Shown here piece after piece: positions 1 through 7,411 of a DNA stretch of 15,072 nt; positions within the stretch are counted from its first letter, which is position 1, and the number at the start of each line of letters is the position of its first letter. A model generated the notes under the pieces. It had not been told where the DNA came from. It was given only the letters and a program-made list of their open reading frames with translations, and did no database searches. Made by a program: the position numbers and the translations under genes. The DNA lies in the NCBI GenBank assembly GCA_025965815.1, contig JAOPWF010000803.1, positions 1 to 15,072 on the forward strand, read 5' to 3'. Source of the DNA: Mycobacterium sp. Its GTDB lineage: Bacteria > Actinomycetota > Actinomycetes > Mycobacteriales > Mycobacteriaceae.

Positions 1-454
1 TCTCGACGCCTTCGCGTCCGACCGCAAGGAAGGCCAGCGACAGCACGGCGAGGCCGCCCGTCTCGAGCGCCCGTGCCATCTCGCCGCGCAGCTCACCGGA
101 GAGCGTGGCGGCGGCCTTCTTCATCCAGAGCACCATCGTGGTGACGATGCCGACGGCGACCAGCGAGGCGATGCCGGCGATTGCTTCGGCACCCAGGCCG
201 CTCACCGTGTACGCGCTGAATTGGATGGTGAGGAAAACGCCGATGGTCATCACGATCGCTGCGGCGACGCCGAGCCACACCCATTTGAGGGCGTCGCGTC
301 GACCGTACTTGACCAGAAACGCGACAAGAATCATCACGACGATGCCGGTCTCGAGGCCCTCGCGGAGGCCGATCAGACCGCTGCCGAACAGCTGCGACGA
401 CACGGTTGGAGCAGCGGCCTGGATCGTGACCGGGAGGCCCGCAACGGCAGTCAT
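1..454 (-). CDS. efeU: FTR1/EfeU-family iron permease, N-terminal part (cut by window edge)
   Basis: The first 151 residues of an inner-membrane iron permease of the FTR1/EfeU (oxidase-dependent iron transporter) family. Family knowledge: these proteins take up ferric or ferrous iron through membrane helices carrying paired REXXE motifs. Both are visible: REGLE near residues 31-35 in the first helix, and REGVE at the last five residues before the window edge. Hydrophobic segments lie around residues 24-47, 57-78 and 83-104, with a charged loop (MKKAAATLSGELRGEMARA) between the third segment and the second REXXE helix. The ATG at 454 is preceded by GAGGA with 6 nt spacing, which supports this start. 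In many bacteria efeO and efeB follow; here the downstream side is outside the window. Two IdeR-like boxes lie about 30-70 bp upstream, fitting iron repression. The family call is firm; the efeU symbol is less so because the C-terminus is unseen. Confidence 0.88.
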   Translation of the reverse strand, partial: MTAVAGLPVTIQAAAPTVSSQLFGSGLIGLREGLETGIVVMILVAFLVKYGRRDALKWVWLGVAAAIVMTIGVFLTIQFSAYTVSGLGAEAIAGIASLVAVGIVTTMVLWMKKAAATLSGELRGEMARALETGGLAVLSLAFLAVGREGVE

Positions 455-485
455 CTCTCGTCCTCGCTACGCCTAATTCGCCTAT

Positions 486-504
486 CAAGCTTTGGCTTAC
501 CAAA
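486..504 (-). promoter_or_regulatory. IdeR-like iron box, proximal
   Basis: On the minus strand this 19-mer reads TTTGGTAAGCCAAAGCTTG. Aligned by eye to the IdeR consensus TTAGGTTAGSCTAACCTAA it agrees at about 13 of 19 positions, including the TGG/GGT and AGCC core. It lies 31 bp upstream of the iron permease start, where a bound repressor would overlap the promoter. The assignment to IdeR is inference from the motif and the gene it controls. Confidence 0.5.
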
Positions 505-505
505 C

Positions 506-524
506 CAAGGTGTGGCTCACCTTA
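506..524 (-). promoter_or_regulatory. IdeR-like iron box, distal
   Basis: On the minus strand this 19-mer reads TAAGGTGAGCCACACCTTG, an imperfect palindrome agreeing with the IdeR consensus at about 13 of 19 positions (AGGT, AGCC and ACCT all present). It begins exactly 20 bp from the proximal box and the two are alike at most positions. Tandem sites on one DNA face would suit binding of several IdeR dimers. The first gene on the other side, lpqU, starts 108 bp away. Confidence 0.55.
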
Positions 525-632
525 CCAACGATGCGTCGTGACGTTACATGTTCCTCGCCACGGCTCAGGTGCGGCCGCACAACTTGGATGCATGCGACGA
601 TGGTGCCGACCAAAGTGGGTTGAGGGAGTCCA

Positions 633-1364
633 GTGTCGCCGGTGCGTTGGCTGCGGGCAGTCGCGGTGGTGGGCGCAACAGCACTGCTGATGGCGTCCAG
701 TTGTTCATGGCAGCTGGGTACCCCCATCCCCGAGGGCGTTCCGCCGCCGGTCGGTGCGCCGGTCCCCGACATAGACACCCACGCCAAGGGCCGGCCGGCC
801 GATCAACTGCACGCATGGGCGGCCGAGCGGGCGCCGGCGCTGGACATGCCGGTCACCGCGCTGGAGGCCTACGCGTACGCCGCGCGGGTCGCCGAAGTCG
901 AGAATCCGAAGTGTCACATCGCCTGGACCACGCTGGCGGGCATCGGCATGGTGGAGAGCCACAACGGCACCTACCGCGGCGCCGCCATCGCAGAGAACGG
1001 CGAAGTGACCCCGCCCATCCGCGGTGTCCGGCTGGACGGTTCCAGCGGAAACCTCGAGATCGTCGACACCGACGGCGGGAAACTCGACGGCGATCCGCAT
1101 CTCGACCGCGCCATGGGGCCAATGCAGTTCATCCCCGAAACCTGGAAGTTGTATGGGGTGGACGCCAACAACGACAACATCATCAGCCCGGACAACATTG
1201 ACGACGCCGCGCTTTCCGCGGCGGGCTACCTGTGTTGGCGGGGAAAAGACATGGCCACGCCAAGGGGCTGGATGAACGCGTTACGCGCCTACAACCATTC
1301 CGACCAGTACGCCCGCACTGTGCGCGACTGGGCGACCGCATACGCGGCGGGCCACCCGCTATGA
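633..1364 (+). CDS. lpqU: LpqU-like lipoprotein with lytic transglycosylase (SLT/MltB-type) domain
   Basis: A 243-residue exported lipoprotein, the same length as I recall for M. tuberculosis LpqU (Rv1022). The N-terminus has arginines, a hydrophobic stretch (residues 9-20) and a lipobox-like ASSC with Cys24 as the likely lipidated residue. The mature part resembles MltB/SLT2 lytic transglycosylases, which cut peptidoglycan glycan strands: an ES pair in GMVESHNG with Glu108 as candidate catalytic acid, and the conserved AMGPMQFIPETW block at 160-171. A later N/D-rich stretch (GVDANNDNIISPDNIDDAA) is also typical of the fold. The start is GTG at 633, with GAGGGAG 4 nt upstream. It sits 96 bp before eno in the same direction, as in M. 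tuberculosis. Enzyme activity is inferred from motifs only; the lipoprotein call is solid. Confidence 0.88.
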   Translation: MSPVRWLRAVAVVGATALLMASSCSWQLGTPIPEGVPPPVGAPVPDIDTHAKGRPADQLHAWAAERAPALDMPVTALEAYAYAARVAEVENPKCHIAWTTLAGIGMVESHNGTYRGAAIAENGEVTPPIRGVRLDGSSGNLEIVDTDGGKLDGDPHLDRAMGPMQFIPETWKLYGVDANNDNIISPDNIDDAALSAAGYLCWRGKDMATPRGWMNALRAYNHSDQYARTVRDWATAYAAGHPL

Positions 1365-1416
1365 GGCCCACCGTGTCGTCACCGGGACGAAGCACGCCGC
1401 CGAAGGGTCCAGGCTC

Positions 1417-1422
1417 TAGGCT
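1417..1422 (+). promoter_or_regulatory. Candidate SigA -10 element for eno
   Basis: TAGGCT fits the mycobacterial SigA -10 pattern TANNNT. It would place a transcription start near 1429 and leave a leader of about 30 nt before the eno GTG. I see no clear -35 element 17 bp upstream, which is common for mycobacterial SigA promoters. Read-through from lpqU is an alternative source of eno transcripts. Confidence 0.35.
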
Positions 1423-1424
1423 GA

Positions 1425-2750
<1,326 letters not shown>

Positions 2751-2787
2751 CGGGTTCGGATCTGACGACCGGTTTGGATTGACGAGA

Positions 2788-3489
2788 ATGCCCGAGGGGA
2801 AACGGCCCGACCCGAAACGGCGCTCCCCGGCCCCACGGCCGGGCCGGCCCGGTGACTCGGCGCGGGTTCGTTCACGCAGTACGTCTCCGGTGCGCCGCGA
2901 GCCCCGGGTGATCGAACCGCGCATGGCCCCGGAACCGAGCCAGCAGAGCACCGACGACAGCGCCGAGAGCACCAGCCACAACGGTGCCGGGGAGCCGATC
3001 AGAAAAGCCATTGCGGCGTCGGCGGAGCAGCAGTCCGAGCAGCGACTGGGGTCGGCGGCCCGGCGCGCCGCCATCCTGGCCGCCGTCGTCTGCGTTCTCA
3101 CCCTGACCATCACGGGTCCGGTGCGCACCTATTTCGCGCAGCGGACCGAGGTGAAGCAGCTGGCCGCGACCGAGGCTCAATTACGCGCGCAGATCGCCGA
3201 ATTGGAGCAACAGAAGGTCAAGCTCGCCGATCCGGTGTACGTCGCCGCACAGGCCCGCGAACGGCTCGGCTTCGTGATGCCCGGCGACATCCCGTACCAG
3301 GTGCAGCTGCCGCCCTCGGCGGTCGCACCGGCGGCGCCCGGGACCGCACCGGCAGCCGCGCCGTCCAACGACCCCTGGTACACGTCGCTCTGGCACACCA
3401 TCGCCGACAATCCCCAAAACGTCCCGTCCACCGTCCCTCCCGTGCCACCGACCCCGGACACGCCCGGTGCTCCGCTTCCCGGTGGTTGA
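2788..3489 (+). CDS. FtsB/DivIC-like septum formation initiator protein
   Basis: A 233-residue bitopic membrane protein of the FtsB/DivIC (septum formation initiator) family, equivalent by position to Rv1024. In this family the protein joins FtsL and FtsQ in the divisome. Visible order: a long basic, Pro/Arg/Ser-rich cytoplasmic region (1-90), one membrane segment (about 93-113), a leucine-rich coiled coil (about 117-146), the conserved block DPVYVAAQARERLGFVMPGD (148-167), then an Ala/Pro-rich tail (about 175-233) that is longer than in E. coli FtsB. The reading frame is open further upstream into eno, but ATG 2788 gives no overlap and starts at MPEGKRPDPKRR, the expected mycobacterial N-terminus. 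The ribosome site (GACGAG) is weak. Its end overlaps the next gene, suggesting translational coupling. Confidence 0.9.
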   Translation: MPEGKRPDPKRRSPAPRPGRPGDSARVRSRSTSPVRREPRVIEPRMAPEPSQQSTDDSAESTSHNGAGEPIRKAIAASAEQQSEQRLGSAARRAAILAAVVCVLTLTITGPVRTYFAQRTEVKQLAATEAQLRAQIAELEQQKVKLADPVYVAAQARERLGFVMPGDIPYQVQLPPSAVAPAAPGTAPAAAPSNDPWYTSLWHTIADNPQNVPSTVPPVPPTPDTPGAPLPGG

Positions 3490-3973
3490 CCGGTCGGATC
3501 TCGACGAAGTCGCGCGGCAGCTGGGTCGCGAGCCGCGCGGCGTCCTCGAGATCGCCTACCGGTGTCCGAACGGCGAGCCCGCTGTGGTGAAGACGGCGCC
3601 GAGACTGCCCGACGGAACCCCGTTCCCGACGTTGTACTACCTGACGCATCCGGCCCTGACCGCAGCGGCGAGCCGACTCGAATCATCGGGACTGATGCGT
3701 GAGATGACCGAGCGTCTGGGCAGTGACCCCGAACTGGCCGCCGCCTACCGCCGGGCGCACGAGTCCTATCTGGCCGAGCGCGACGCCATCGAGTCGCTCG
3801 GTACCGCGTTCTCCGGGGGCGGGATGCCTGACCGCGTGAAATGTCTGCATGTGCTGATCGCTCATTCGCTCGCCAAGGGCCCCGCAACGAACCCGCTTGG
3901 TGACGAGACGCTGCGGATACTGGCGGCCGAGCCGGCGATGGCCGGAATCCTGGAGGCAGCGCGTTGGGCGTGA
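3482..3973 (+). CDS. DUF501-family protein
   Basis: A 163-residue protein of the DUF501 family, equivalent by position to Rv1025; its function is not known to me. Conserved blocks: LGREPRGVLEIAYRCPNG near the start, the FPTLYYLTHP block (about 48-56), and a Cys/His-containing helix DRVKCLHVLIAHS (117-129; Cys121, His123, His128) followed by NPLGDE, which looks like the core of the family. No signal peptide or membrane segment is seen, so it is probably cytoplasmic. GTG 3482 was chosen because VVDRSDL gives the usual short N-terminus; GTG 3467, five codons upstream, is an alternative. Neither has a clear ribosome site, and the start lies inside the end of the FtsB-like gene (8 bp overlap), so translation is probably coupled. 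Its 3' end overlaps ppx by 10 bp. Confidence 0.88.
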   Translation: MVDRSDLDEVARQLGREPRGVLEIAYRCPNGEPAVVKTAPRLPDGTPFPTLYYLTHPALTAAASRLESSGLMREMTERLGSDPELAAAYRRAHESYLAERDAIESLGTAFSGGGMPDRVKCLHVLIAHSLAKGPATNPLGDETLRILAAEPAMAGILEAARWA

Positions 3974-4920
3974 ACCGAGTCGCCGCGATCGACTGCGGTA
4001 CCAATTCGATCCGATTGTTGATCGCCGATCGAGACGATGGTCACCTGCACGATGTGCACCGCGAGATGCGCATCGTGCGCCTCGGCCAAGGCGTTGATGC
4101 CACAGGGCAATTCGCACCGGACGCCCTCGAGCGGACCCGGCTCGCGCTGGTCGACTACGCCGAGCTGCTGCGCTTCCACGACGCGGCGCAGGTGCGGATG
4201 GTCGCCACGTCGGCCACCAGGGACGCCGCCAACCGCGATGTGTTCTTCGCCATGACCGCCGAGGTGCTCGGTGCTGTTGTTCCGGGCGCCGTCGCCGAAG
4301 TCATCACCGGCGCGGAGGAGGCCGAGCTTTCGTTTCGCGGTGCGGTGGGCGAATTAGACTCGGCTGCAGGTCCCTTCGTCGTAGTCGACCTCGGCGGCGG
4401 ATCCACCGAAGTGGTGGTCGGCGATCGCCCCGAGGAAGGTGGCGTGCAGGCCGGCTTCTCGGCGGATGTCGGTTGCGTGCGGCTGACGGAGCGGTGCCTG
4501 CATTCCGACCCGCCGACCGCCGTCGAGGTGGCCGCAGCACGCGAGGTGGTCCGGGAACGGTTGGGCGAGGCGCTACGCGTCGTGCCGGTGGAGCGGGCGC
4601 ACACCTGGGTCGGTGTCGCAGGCACGATGACCACGATATCGGCACTGGCACAAAAGATGACGACCTACGACCCGGCTGCCATTCACCTGTCCCGGGTCGG
4701 GTTCTCTGAGTTGCTTCCGGTCTGCGAAGAGCTGATCGGAATGACCCGCAAGCAGCGCGCCGCACTCGGACCGATGCACGAGGGCCGGGTCGACGTCATC
4801 GGCGGCGGTGCGATAATCGTGGAGGAACTGGCGTACGCGCTGGGCAACCGGGCCGGAATCGATGAGCTCACCGTCAGTGAACACGACATCCTGGACGGGA
4901 TCGCGCTCTCGATTGCCTGA
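3964..4920 (+). CDS. ppx2: Ppx/GppA-family exopolyphosphatase
   Basis: A 318-residue actin-like-fold phosphatase of the Ppx/GppA family, the counterpart of Rv1026. Family members release phosphate from polyphosphate and/or convert pppGpp to ppGpp. Visible motifs: phosphate-1 loop AAIDCGTNSIRLLIAD (7-22), GAEEAELSF (116-124) with Glu118/Glu119 near the catalytic position, phosphate-2 loop VVDLGGGSTEVVVG (140-153), adenosine-type motif GVAGTMTTISALA (217-229) and GGGAIIVEE (280-288). The short length means only the two catalytic domains are present, without the C-terminal HD domain of E. coli PPX. The TTG at 3964 is preferred because GGAGG lies 7 nt upstream; the in-frame GTG at 3970 would have 13 nt spacing. 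It overlaps the DUF501 gene and closes the plus-strand run. Confidence 0.93.
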   Translation: MGVNRVAAIDCGTNSIRLLIADRDDGHLHDVHREMRIVRLGQGVDATGQFAPDALERTRLALVDYAELLRFHDAAQVRMVATSATRDAANRDVFFAMTAEVLGAVVPGAVAEVITGAEEAELSFRGAVGELDSAAGPFVVVDLGGGSTEVVVGDRPEEGGVQAGFSADVGCVRLTERCLHSDPPTAVEVAAAREVVRERLGEALRVVPVERAHTWVGVAGTMTTISALAQKMTTYDPAAIHLSRVGFSELLPVCEELIGMTRKQRAALGPMHEGRVDVIGGGAIIVEELAYALGNRAGIDELTVSEHDILDGIALSIA

Positions 4921-4930
4921 GGTGGCGGTG

Positions 4931-5555
4931 CTAGCTGCTGAGCGAGAGGTCCGCGGCCACGGCGAAGCCCAGTACGGCGGCCAATCCGGCAGTGTCTCCG
5001 GCCTTTTCGCTTGCCTCAGGCGTCATCGACCCCACCAGCATGACCAGCAGGGCGCCCGCCGCGAACCCGTCGATTCCGCCTTCCAGCTGCGATCCGGCGA
5101 CTTCCTTGAATCCGTAGCCGGCCACCGTCGACAGTGCGCAGGATCTTGTCTCGGCGAACCCCGGCCGTCCGCATGTCGGCCGCCGAACCGACAGCCTCCG
5201 GGAGGTTGGACACGAAGATCGAGATCAGTAGGGCGGTGCTCAGACCTTGGCCACTCGCAATACCGATGCCCAGCACCGTCTGCTCCGGTATCCCGTCGAG
5301 CAGCGCCCCCAACGCCAACGGCAGCCCCGAGACGCCCGCGGGCCCGCGCCCGCCCACCCGCTTGACCCCCTTGTCGGCGAGGAAGAAAGCGATCGCCCCG
5401 ATTGCGAGACCGAAGGACACCGGCAGCGCGCGACCGCGCCGAATCCGAGGATCAGTCCGACCAGACGGCGATTCCTGTCACGGGTCACACCGGCAACAGC
5501 GCCGACCACCAATGAAGACGCGGCTACCGAAGCCCCACAACAGTGCGCTTAGCAC
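4931..5555 (-). pseudogene. ZIP-family metal transporter gene, broken by a frameshift and two deletions
   Basis: Three reading frames together give a recognisable ZIP (ZupT/GufA-like) divalent metal transporter. First, LLWGF from a GTG at 5555, then a one-base frameshift at about 5528. Next, VAASSLVVGAVAG and LVGLILGFGA, then a junction near 5430-5440 where the helix usually continuing AVSFELAEEG is missing and the frame changes. The longest segment follows, with the hallmark LALGALLDGIPEQTVLGIG and FVSNLPEAVGSA. At about 5130-5136 a second junction drops most of the next helix and changes frame again. The last part is VAGYGFKE, then GGIDGFAAGALLVMLVGSM and AVLGFAVAADLSL, to a TAG at 4931. 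Intact relatives have about 240-250 residues; this would give about 205. It begins 9 bp after the DUF4383 gene, so the two were probably one operon. Confidence 0.85.
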
Positions 5556-5564
5556 GCCCGGTGC

Positions 5565-6053
5565 TTACGGCTGGTCCGTGGCCCGGTCGATTGCGGTGGT
5601 AGGGGTGCGGGTACCGCCGAGGGTCAGGCCCAGCAGAATCATCACCACGCCGAGGCCGAAATGCAGCCAGTTGTCGGCATTGTTCACTGGAACGAAATTG
5701 GCGGGTGCCTGGTGGTCGATGAGAAGTCCGTAGACCCACAGGGCGAGATAAGCGAGGCCGCCGAGGAGTAGGTAGGCACGTGCACCGGCGAAGGTGCGCG
5801 CCAACACCAGCCCCGCCAGCCCCAATGTCACCTGGACCATGTTGTGCAGTACCGAGACTGTGAAGACGCCGAACAACTGCGCCCCGGAATGATGGCCGGC
5901 CCATTGCAGCGTGTCCAGGTCGGTGGTGACACCCGGTATGAAACCCAACACCCCCACCACCAGGAGGATCACCCCGACCAGAAGGGCCGCCCCCTGGACC
6001 GCCATGTACTTGATCTTCGGTCGGCTGACCTGACCGCGCTTGTTGGTCGTCAT
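5565..6053 (-). CDS. DUF4383-family four-helix membrane protein
   Basis: A 162-residue integral membrane protein matching the actinobacterial DUF4383 family, whose function I do not know. Hydrophobic segments lie at about 17-40, 62-86, 92-113 and 128-146. The second contains the conserved GVFTVSVLHNMVQVTLG, and the last begins with the hallmark DNWLHFGLGVVMI (127-139). The loop between the first two helices carries LQWAGHHSGAQLFGVF, another family feature. The frame is open upstream to 6266, but ATG 6053 has a strong GGGAGGAGG ribosome site 7 nt before it and gives the usual short basic N-terminus MTTNKRGQ. A SigF-type promoter lies about 65-90 bp upstream. The broken ZIP transporter gene follows directly, so this may now be the only working gene of that transcript. 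Confidence 0.88.
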   Translation of the reverse strand: MTTNKRGQVSRPKIKYMAVQGAALLVGVILLVVGVLGFIPGVTTDLDTLQWAGHHSGAQLFGVFTVSVLHNMVQVTLGLAGLVLARTFAGARAYLLLGGLAYLALWVYGLLIDHQAPANFVPVNNADNWLHFGLGVVMILLGLTLGGTRTPTTAIDRATDQP

Positions 6054-6116
6054 CGTGTCGCCTCCTCCCAGTGCGGGCCGCCGGAGAACTTTTTGACGTA
6101 CCAGCAGGTTGAAGAA

Positions 6117-6141
6117 GTACCCAGCGACGCGCTGTGCAAAC
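6117..6141 (-). promoter_or_regulatory. SigF-type promoter for the DUF4383 gene
   Basis: On the minus strand: GTTT (6141-6138), a 15-nt spacer, then GGGTAC (6122-6117). This fits the mycobacterial SigF consensus G(G/T)TT-N15-17-GGG(C/T)A(T/A/C). The transcript would start near 6110, giving a leader of about 57 nt with the strong ribosome site at its end. SigF is a stress and stationary-phase sigma factor. The match is direct; use by SigF is inference. Confidence 0.62.
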
Positions 6142-6251
6142 CCTGGTGATCTTGTGCCCGGGGCCGTTGCCGACCCGGCGAAGTGGACTACCGAACCGTC
6201 CGTTGACGATTGGCCGCACGCCTGGTGCCGAACCGGCACAGGCGTCACCTT

Positions 6252-6271
6252 CGACGGTGGGCTCACCGTCG
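6252..6271 (-). terminator. Hairpin downstream of the Cys-rich micro-ORF
   Basis: Perfect 7-bp inverted repeat CGACGGT / ACCGTCG with a 6-nt loop, starting 16 nt after the stop codon of the micro-ORF on the minus strand. There is no T-run, so it would at best be a non-canonical terminator. The pairing is real; the function is a guess. Confidence 0.25.
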
Positions 6272-6287
6272 CCTGGGGACCGCTGAG

Positions 6288-6407
6288 CTATTTCCTTACG
6301 TGGCAACCGCTGCCGATGTTGCCGCAATGGTGGGCGCCCTCGCAGGCACTGCAACGACAACTGCATCCCGTACCGGCCTTGGTTCTGACACTCGCATCAC
6401 AGATCAC
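6288..6407 (-). CDS. Cys-rich micro-ORF, metallothionein-like, possibly frameshifted
   Basis: A 39-codon frame starting GTG at 6407 and ending TAG at 6288. It has seven Cys: Cys3, then the dense cluster CSCRCSAC (15-22), HHCGN (26-30) and Cys35, plus His26, His27 and His36. Such CxCxCxxC spacing with flanking His resembles small metal-binding metallothionein-type peptides, though I cannot place it in MymT or SmtA. An AAAGGAG ribosome site lies at 6413-6407, but it overlaps this GTG; it is better spaced (9 nt) for an ATG at 6397 in another frame. In yet another frame the DNA just upstream of the cluster reads CECQNQGRYG, which would join the Cys cluster if one base near 6362 were removed. So this could be a decayed gene, a leaderless gene, or a chance frame. 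It sits between two hairpins in the 518-bp gap before the VOC gene. Confidence 0.35.
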   Translation of the reverse strand: MICDASVRTKAGTGCSCRCSACEGAHHCGNIGSGCHVRK

Positions 6408-6423
6408 TCCTTTGTGGCTCTGA

Positions 6424-6445
6424 CCGCCCCGGTCAACCGGGGCGG
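6424..6445. repeat. Strong 9-bp inverted repeat (hairpin)
   Basis: CCGCCCCGG, a 4-nt loop, then CCGGGGCGG: a perfect, very GC-rich stem-loop that can form on either strand. It lies 17 bp upstream of the micro-ORF GTG (minus strand) and 126 bp upstream of the VOC gene. No T-run follows on either strand. It could be a terminator left from a lost gene, a 5'-leader structure, or a protein site. Confidence 0.5.
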
Positions 6446-6571
6446 GAGCAGGATAGATCGGGGACCCCGAAGCCAGCTATGGACCGCAGGAACAGTCCCC
6501 CTACGGCTGGAGACCTGGTGTAGTCGCGTGAGTTGTTGTGAGATAGCCGAATTGACTGACGAGGAGTGGAT

Positions 6572-7402
6572 GTGACCGAGCAGAGGACTTACCCGCACGG
6601 AGTGCCGTGCTGGGTGGACACCGATCAACCGGATGTCGAGGCGGCCCGTCGCTTCTATGAGGGTCTTTTCGGCTGGACATTCCAGGACGCCATTCCCGCG
6701 GATGCAGCGGGCACCTATCTGATCGCCTCGTTGCACGGGCAGGACGTCGCGGCGATCGGACCGTCGGAAGGGGAAGGGGCCCAGTGGAACACCTACATCG
6801 CCGTCGATGACGCCGAGTCCACCGCGGCGGCCGTGCGTGACGCCGGCGGCTCGCTCACCCTCGAGCCGGTGAATGCCGGTCCTGGCGGTCGACAGGCCGG
6901 CTGTGTCTATCCACGGGGGGCGCTGTTCCGGCTCTGGCAGGCCCGCAGGCGTCCGGGCGCTCAGCTCGTCAACGAGCCGGGAAGCTGGAACTTCAGCGAC
7001 TTGAAGGCCGGGGACCCGGACGCCGCCGCCGCCTTCTACGCGCCGCTGTTCGGCTGGGAGTACGACGACCTCGGCTTCTCGACATTGATCCGCCGGCCCG
7101 GCTACGGCGACCACCTCGAGGCGACGGCGGACCCCGGAATCCGGGAGCGACAGACCGAGGTCGTAGCACCCCCGGGTTTCGAGGACGCGATCGCCTGGCT
7201 GCAGACGGCGACCGACGGGAGGCCGGACCGCTGGCAGGTGTCGTTCACTGTCGCGGATCGCGATGAGTCGGCCGCCGTCGCCGAGCGGCTGGGCGCGGCG
7301 ATCATCCTCTCCGAGGACACCCAATGGACGAGGACGGCGCTGGTCCGCGACCCGCAGGGAGCGGAGTTGATGCTGAGCCAGTTCACGCCGCCGGATGGGT
7401 AG
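6572..7402 (+). CDS. VOC-family protein with two glyoxalase-like domains (CFP30B/TB27.3-like)
   Basis: A 276-residue protein of the vicinal oxygen chelate superfamily with two repeated domains, about 9-125 and 140-270. Each starts with a W-D/S-L-type strand and the FY..LFGW motif: RRFYEGLFGWTF in the first, AAFYAPLFGWEY in the second. Each ends with the usual PRGALFRLWQ or DPQGAELMLSQ strand. The layout, NTYIAVDD segment and LVNEPGSWNFSDL linker resemble the mycobacterial antigen CFP30B/TB27.3 (Rv0577). Substrate and metal use cannot be read from the sequence. GTG 6572 was chosen because GAGGAG lies 5 nt upstream; the GTG at 6566 overlaps that site. It converges with the unassigned gene ending at 7412, only 9 bp away. 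No signal peptide is seen. Confidence 0.87.
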   Translation: MTEQRTYPHGVPCWVDTDQPDVEAARRFYEGLFGWTFQDAIPADAAGTYLIASLHGQDVAAIGPSEGEGAQWNTYIAVDDAESTAAAVRDAGGSLTLEPVNAGPGGRQAGCVYPRGALFRLWQARRRPGAQLVNEPGSWNFSDLKAGDPDAAAAFYAPLFGWEYDDLGFSTLIRRPGYGDHLEATADPGIRERQTEVVAPPGFEDAIAWLQTATDGRPDRWQVSFTVADRDESAAVAERLGAAIILSEDTQWTRTALVRDPQGAELMLSQFTPPDG

Positions 7403-7411
7403 AGCCGGTGG

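Larger units (their letters stand above)
6054..6571. other. Divergent intergenic region between the DUF4383 and VOC genes
   Basis: 518 bp with no long convincing gene. From left to right it holds the ribosome site and SigF-type promoter of the DUF4383 gene (to 6141), about 110 bp where I see nothing, the small hairpin 6252-6271, the Cys-rich micro-ORF 6288-6407, the strong hairpin 6424-6445, and about 120 bp leading to the VOC gene. I found no convincing promoter for the VOC gene. The open frames here (for example 6109-6423 plus) read like unselected high-GC DNA. Confidence 0.6.

Noticed and set aside
6054..6266. N-terminal extension of the DUF4383 protein to the upstream start at 6266
   Set aside because: ATG 6053 has a far better ribosome site, and the extension would cross the promoter and has no family counterpart.
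6109..6423. A 104-codon plus-strand frame ending right at the GC hairpin, which would look like gene plus terminator
   Set aside because: No ribosome site, no familiar motif, and it overlaps the SigF-type promoter and the Cys-rich frame. The composition looks unselected, though I cannot exclude a relic.
7403..7411. Possible terminator between the converging VOC and unassigned genes
   Set aside because: Only 9 bp separate the stops, and I found no inverted repeat of useful size around them.
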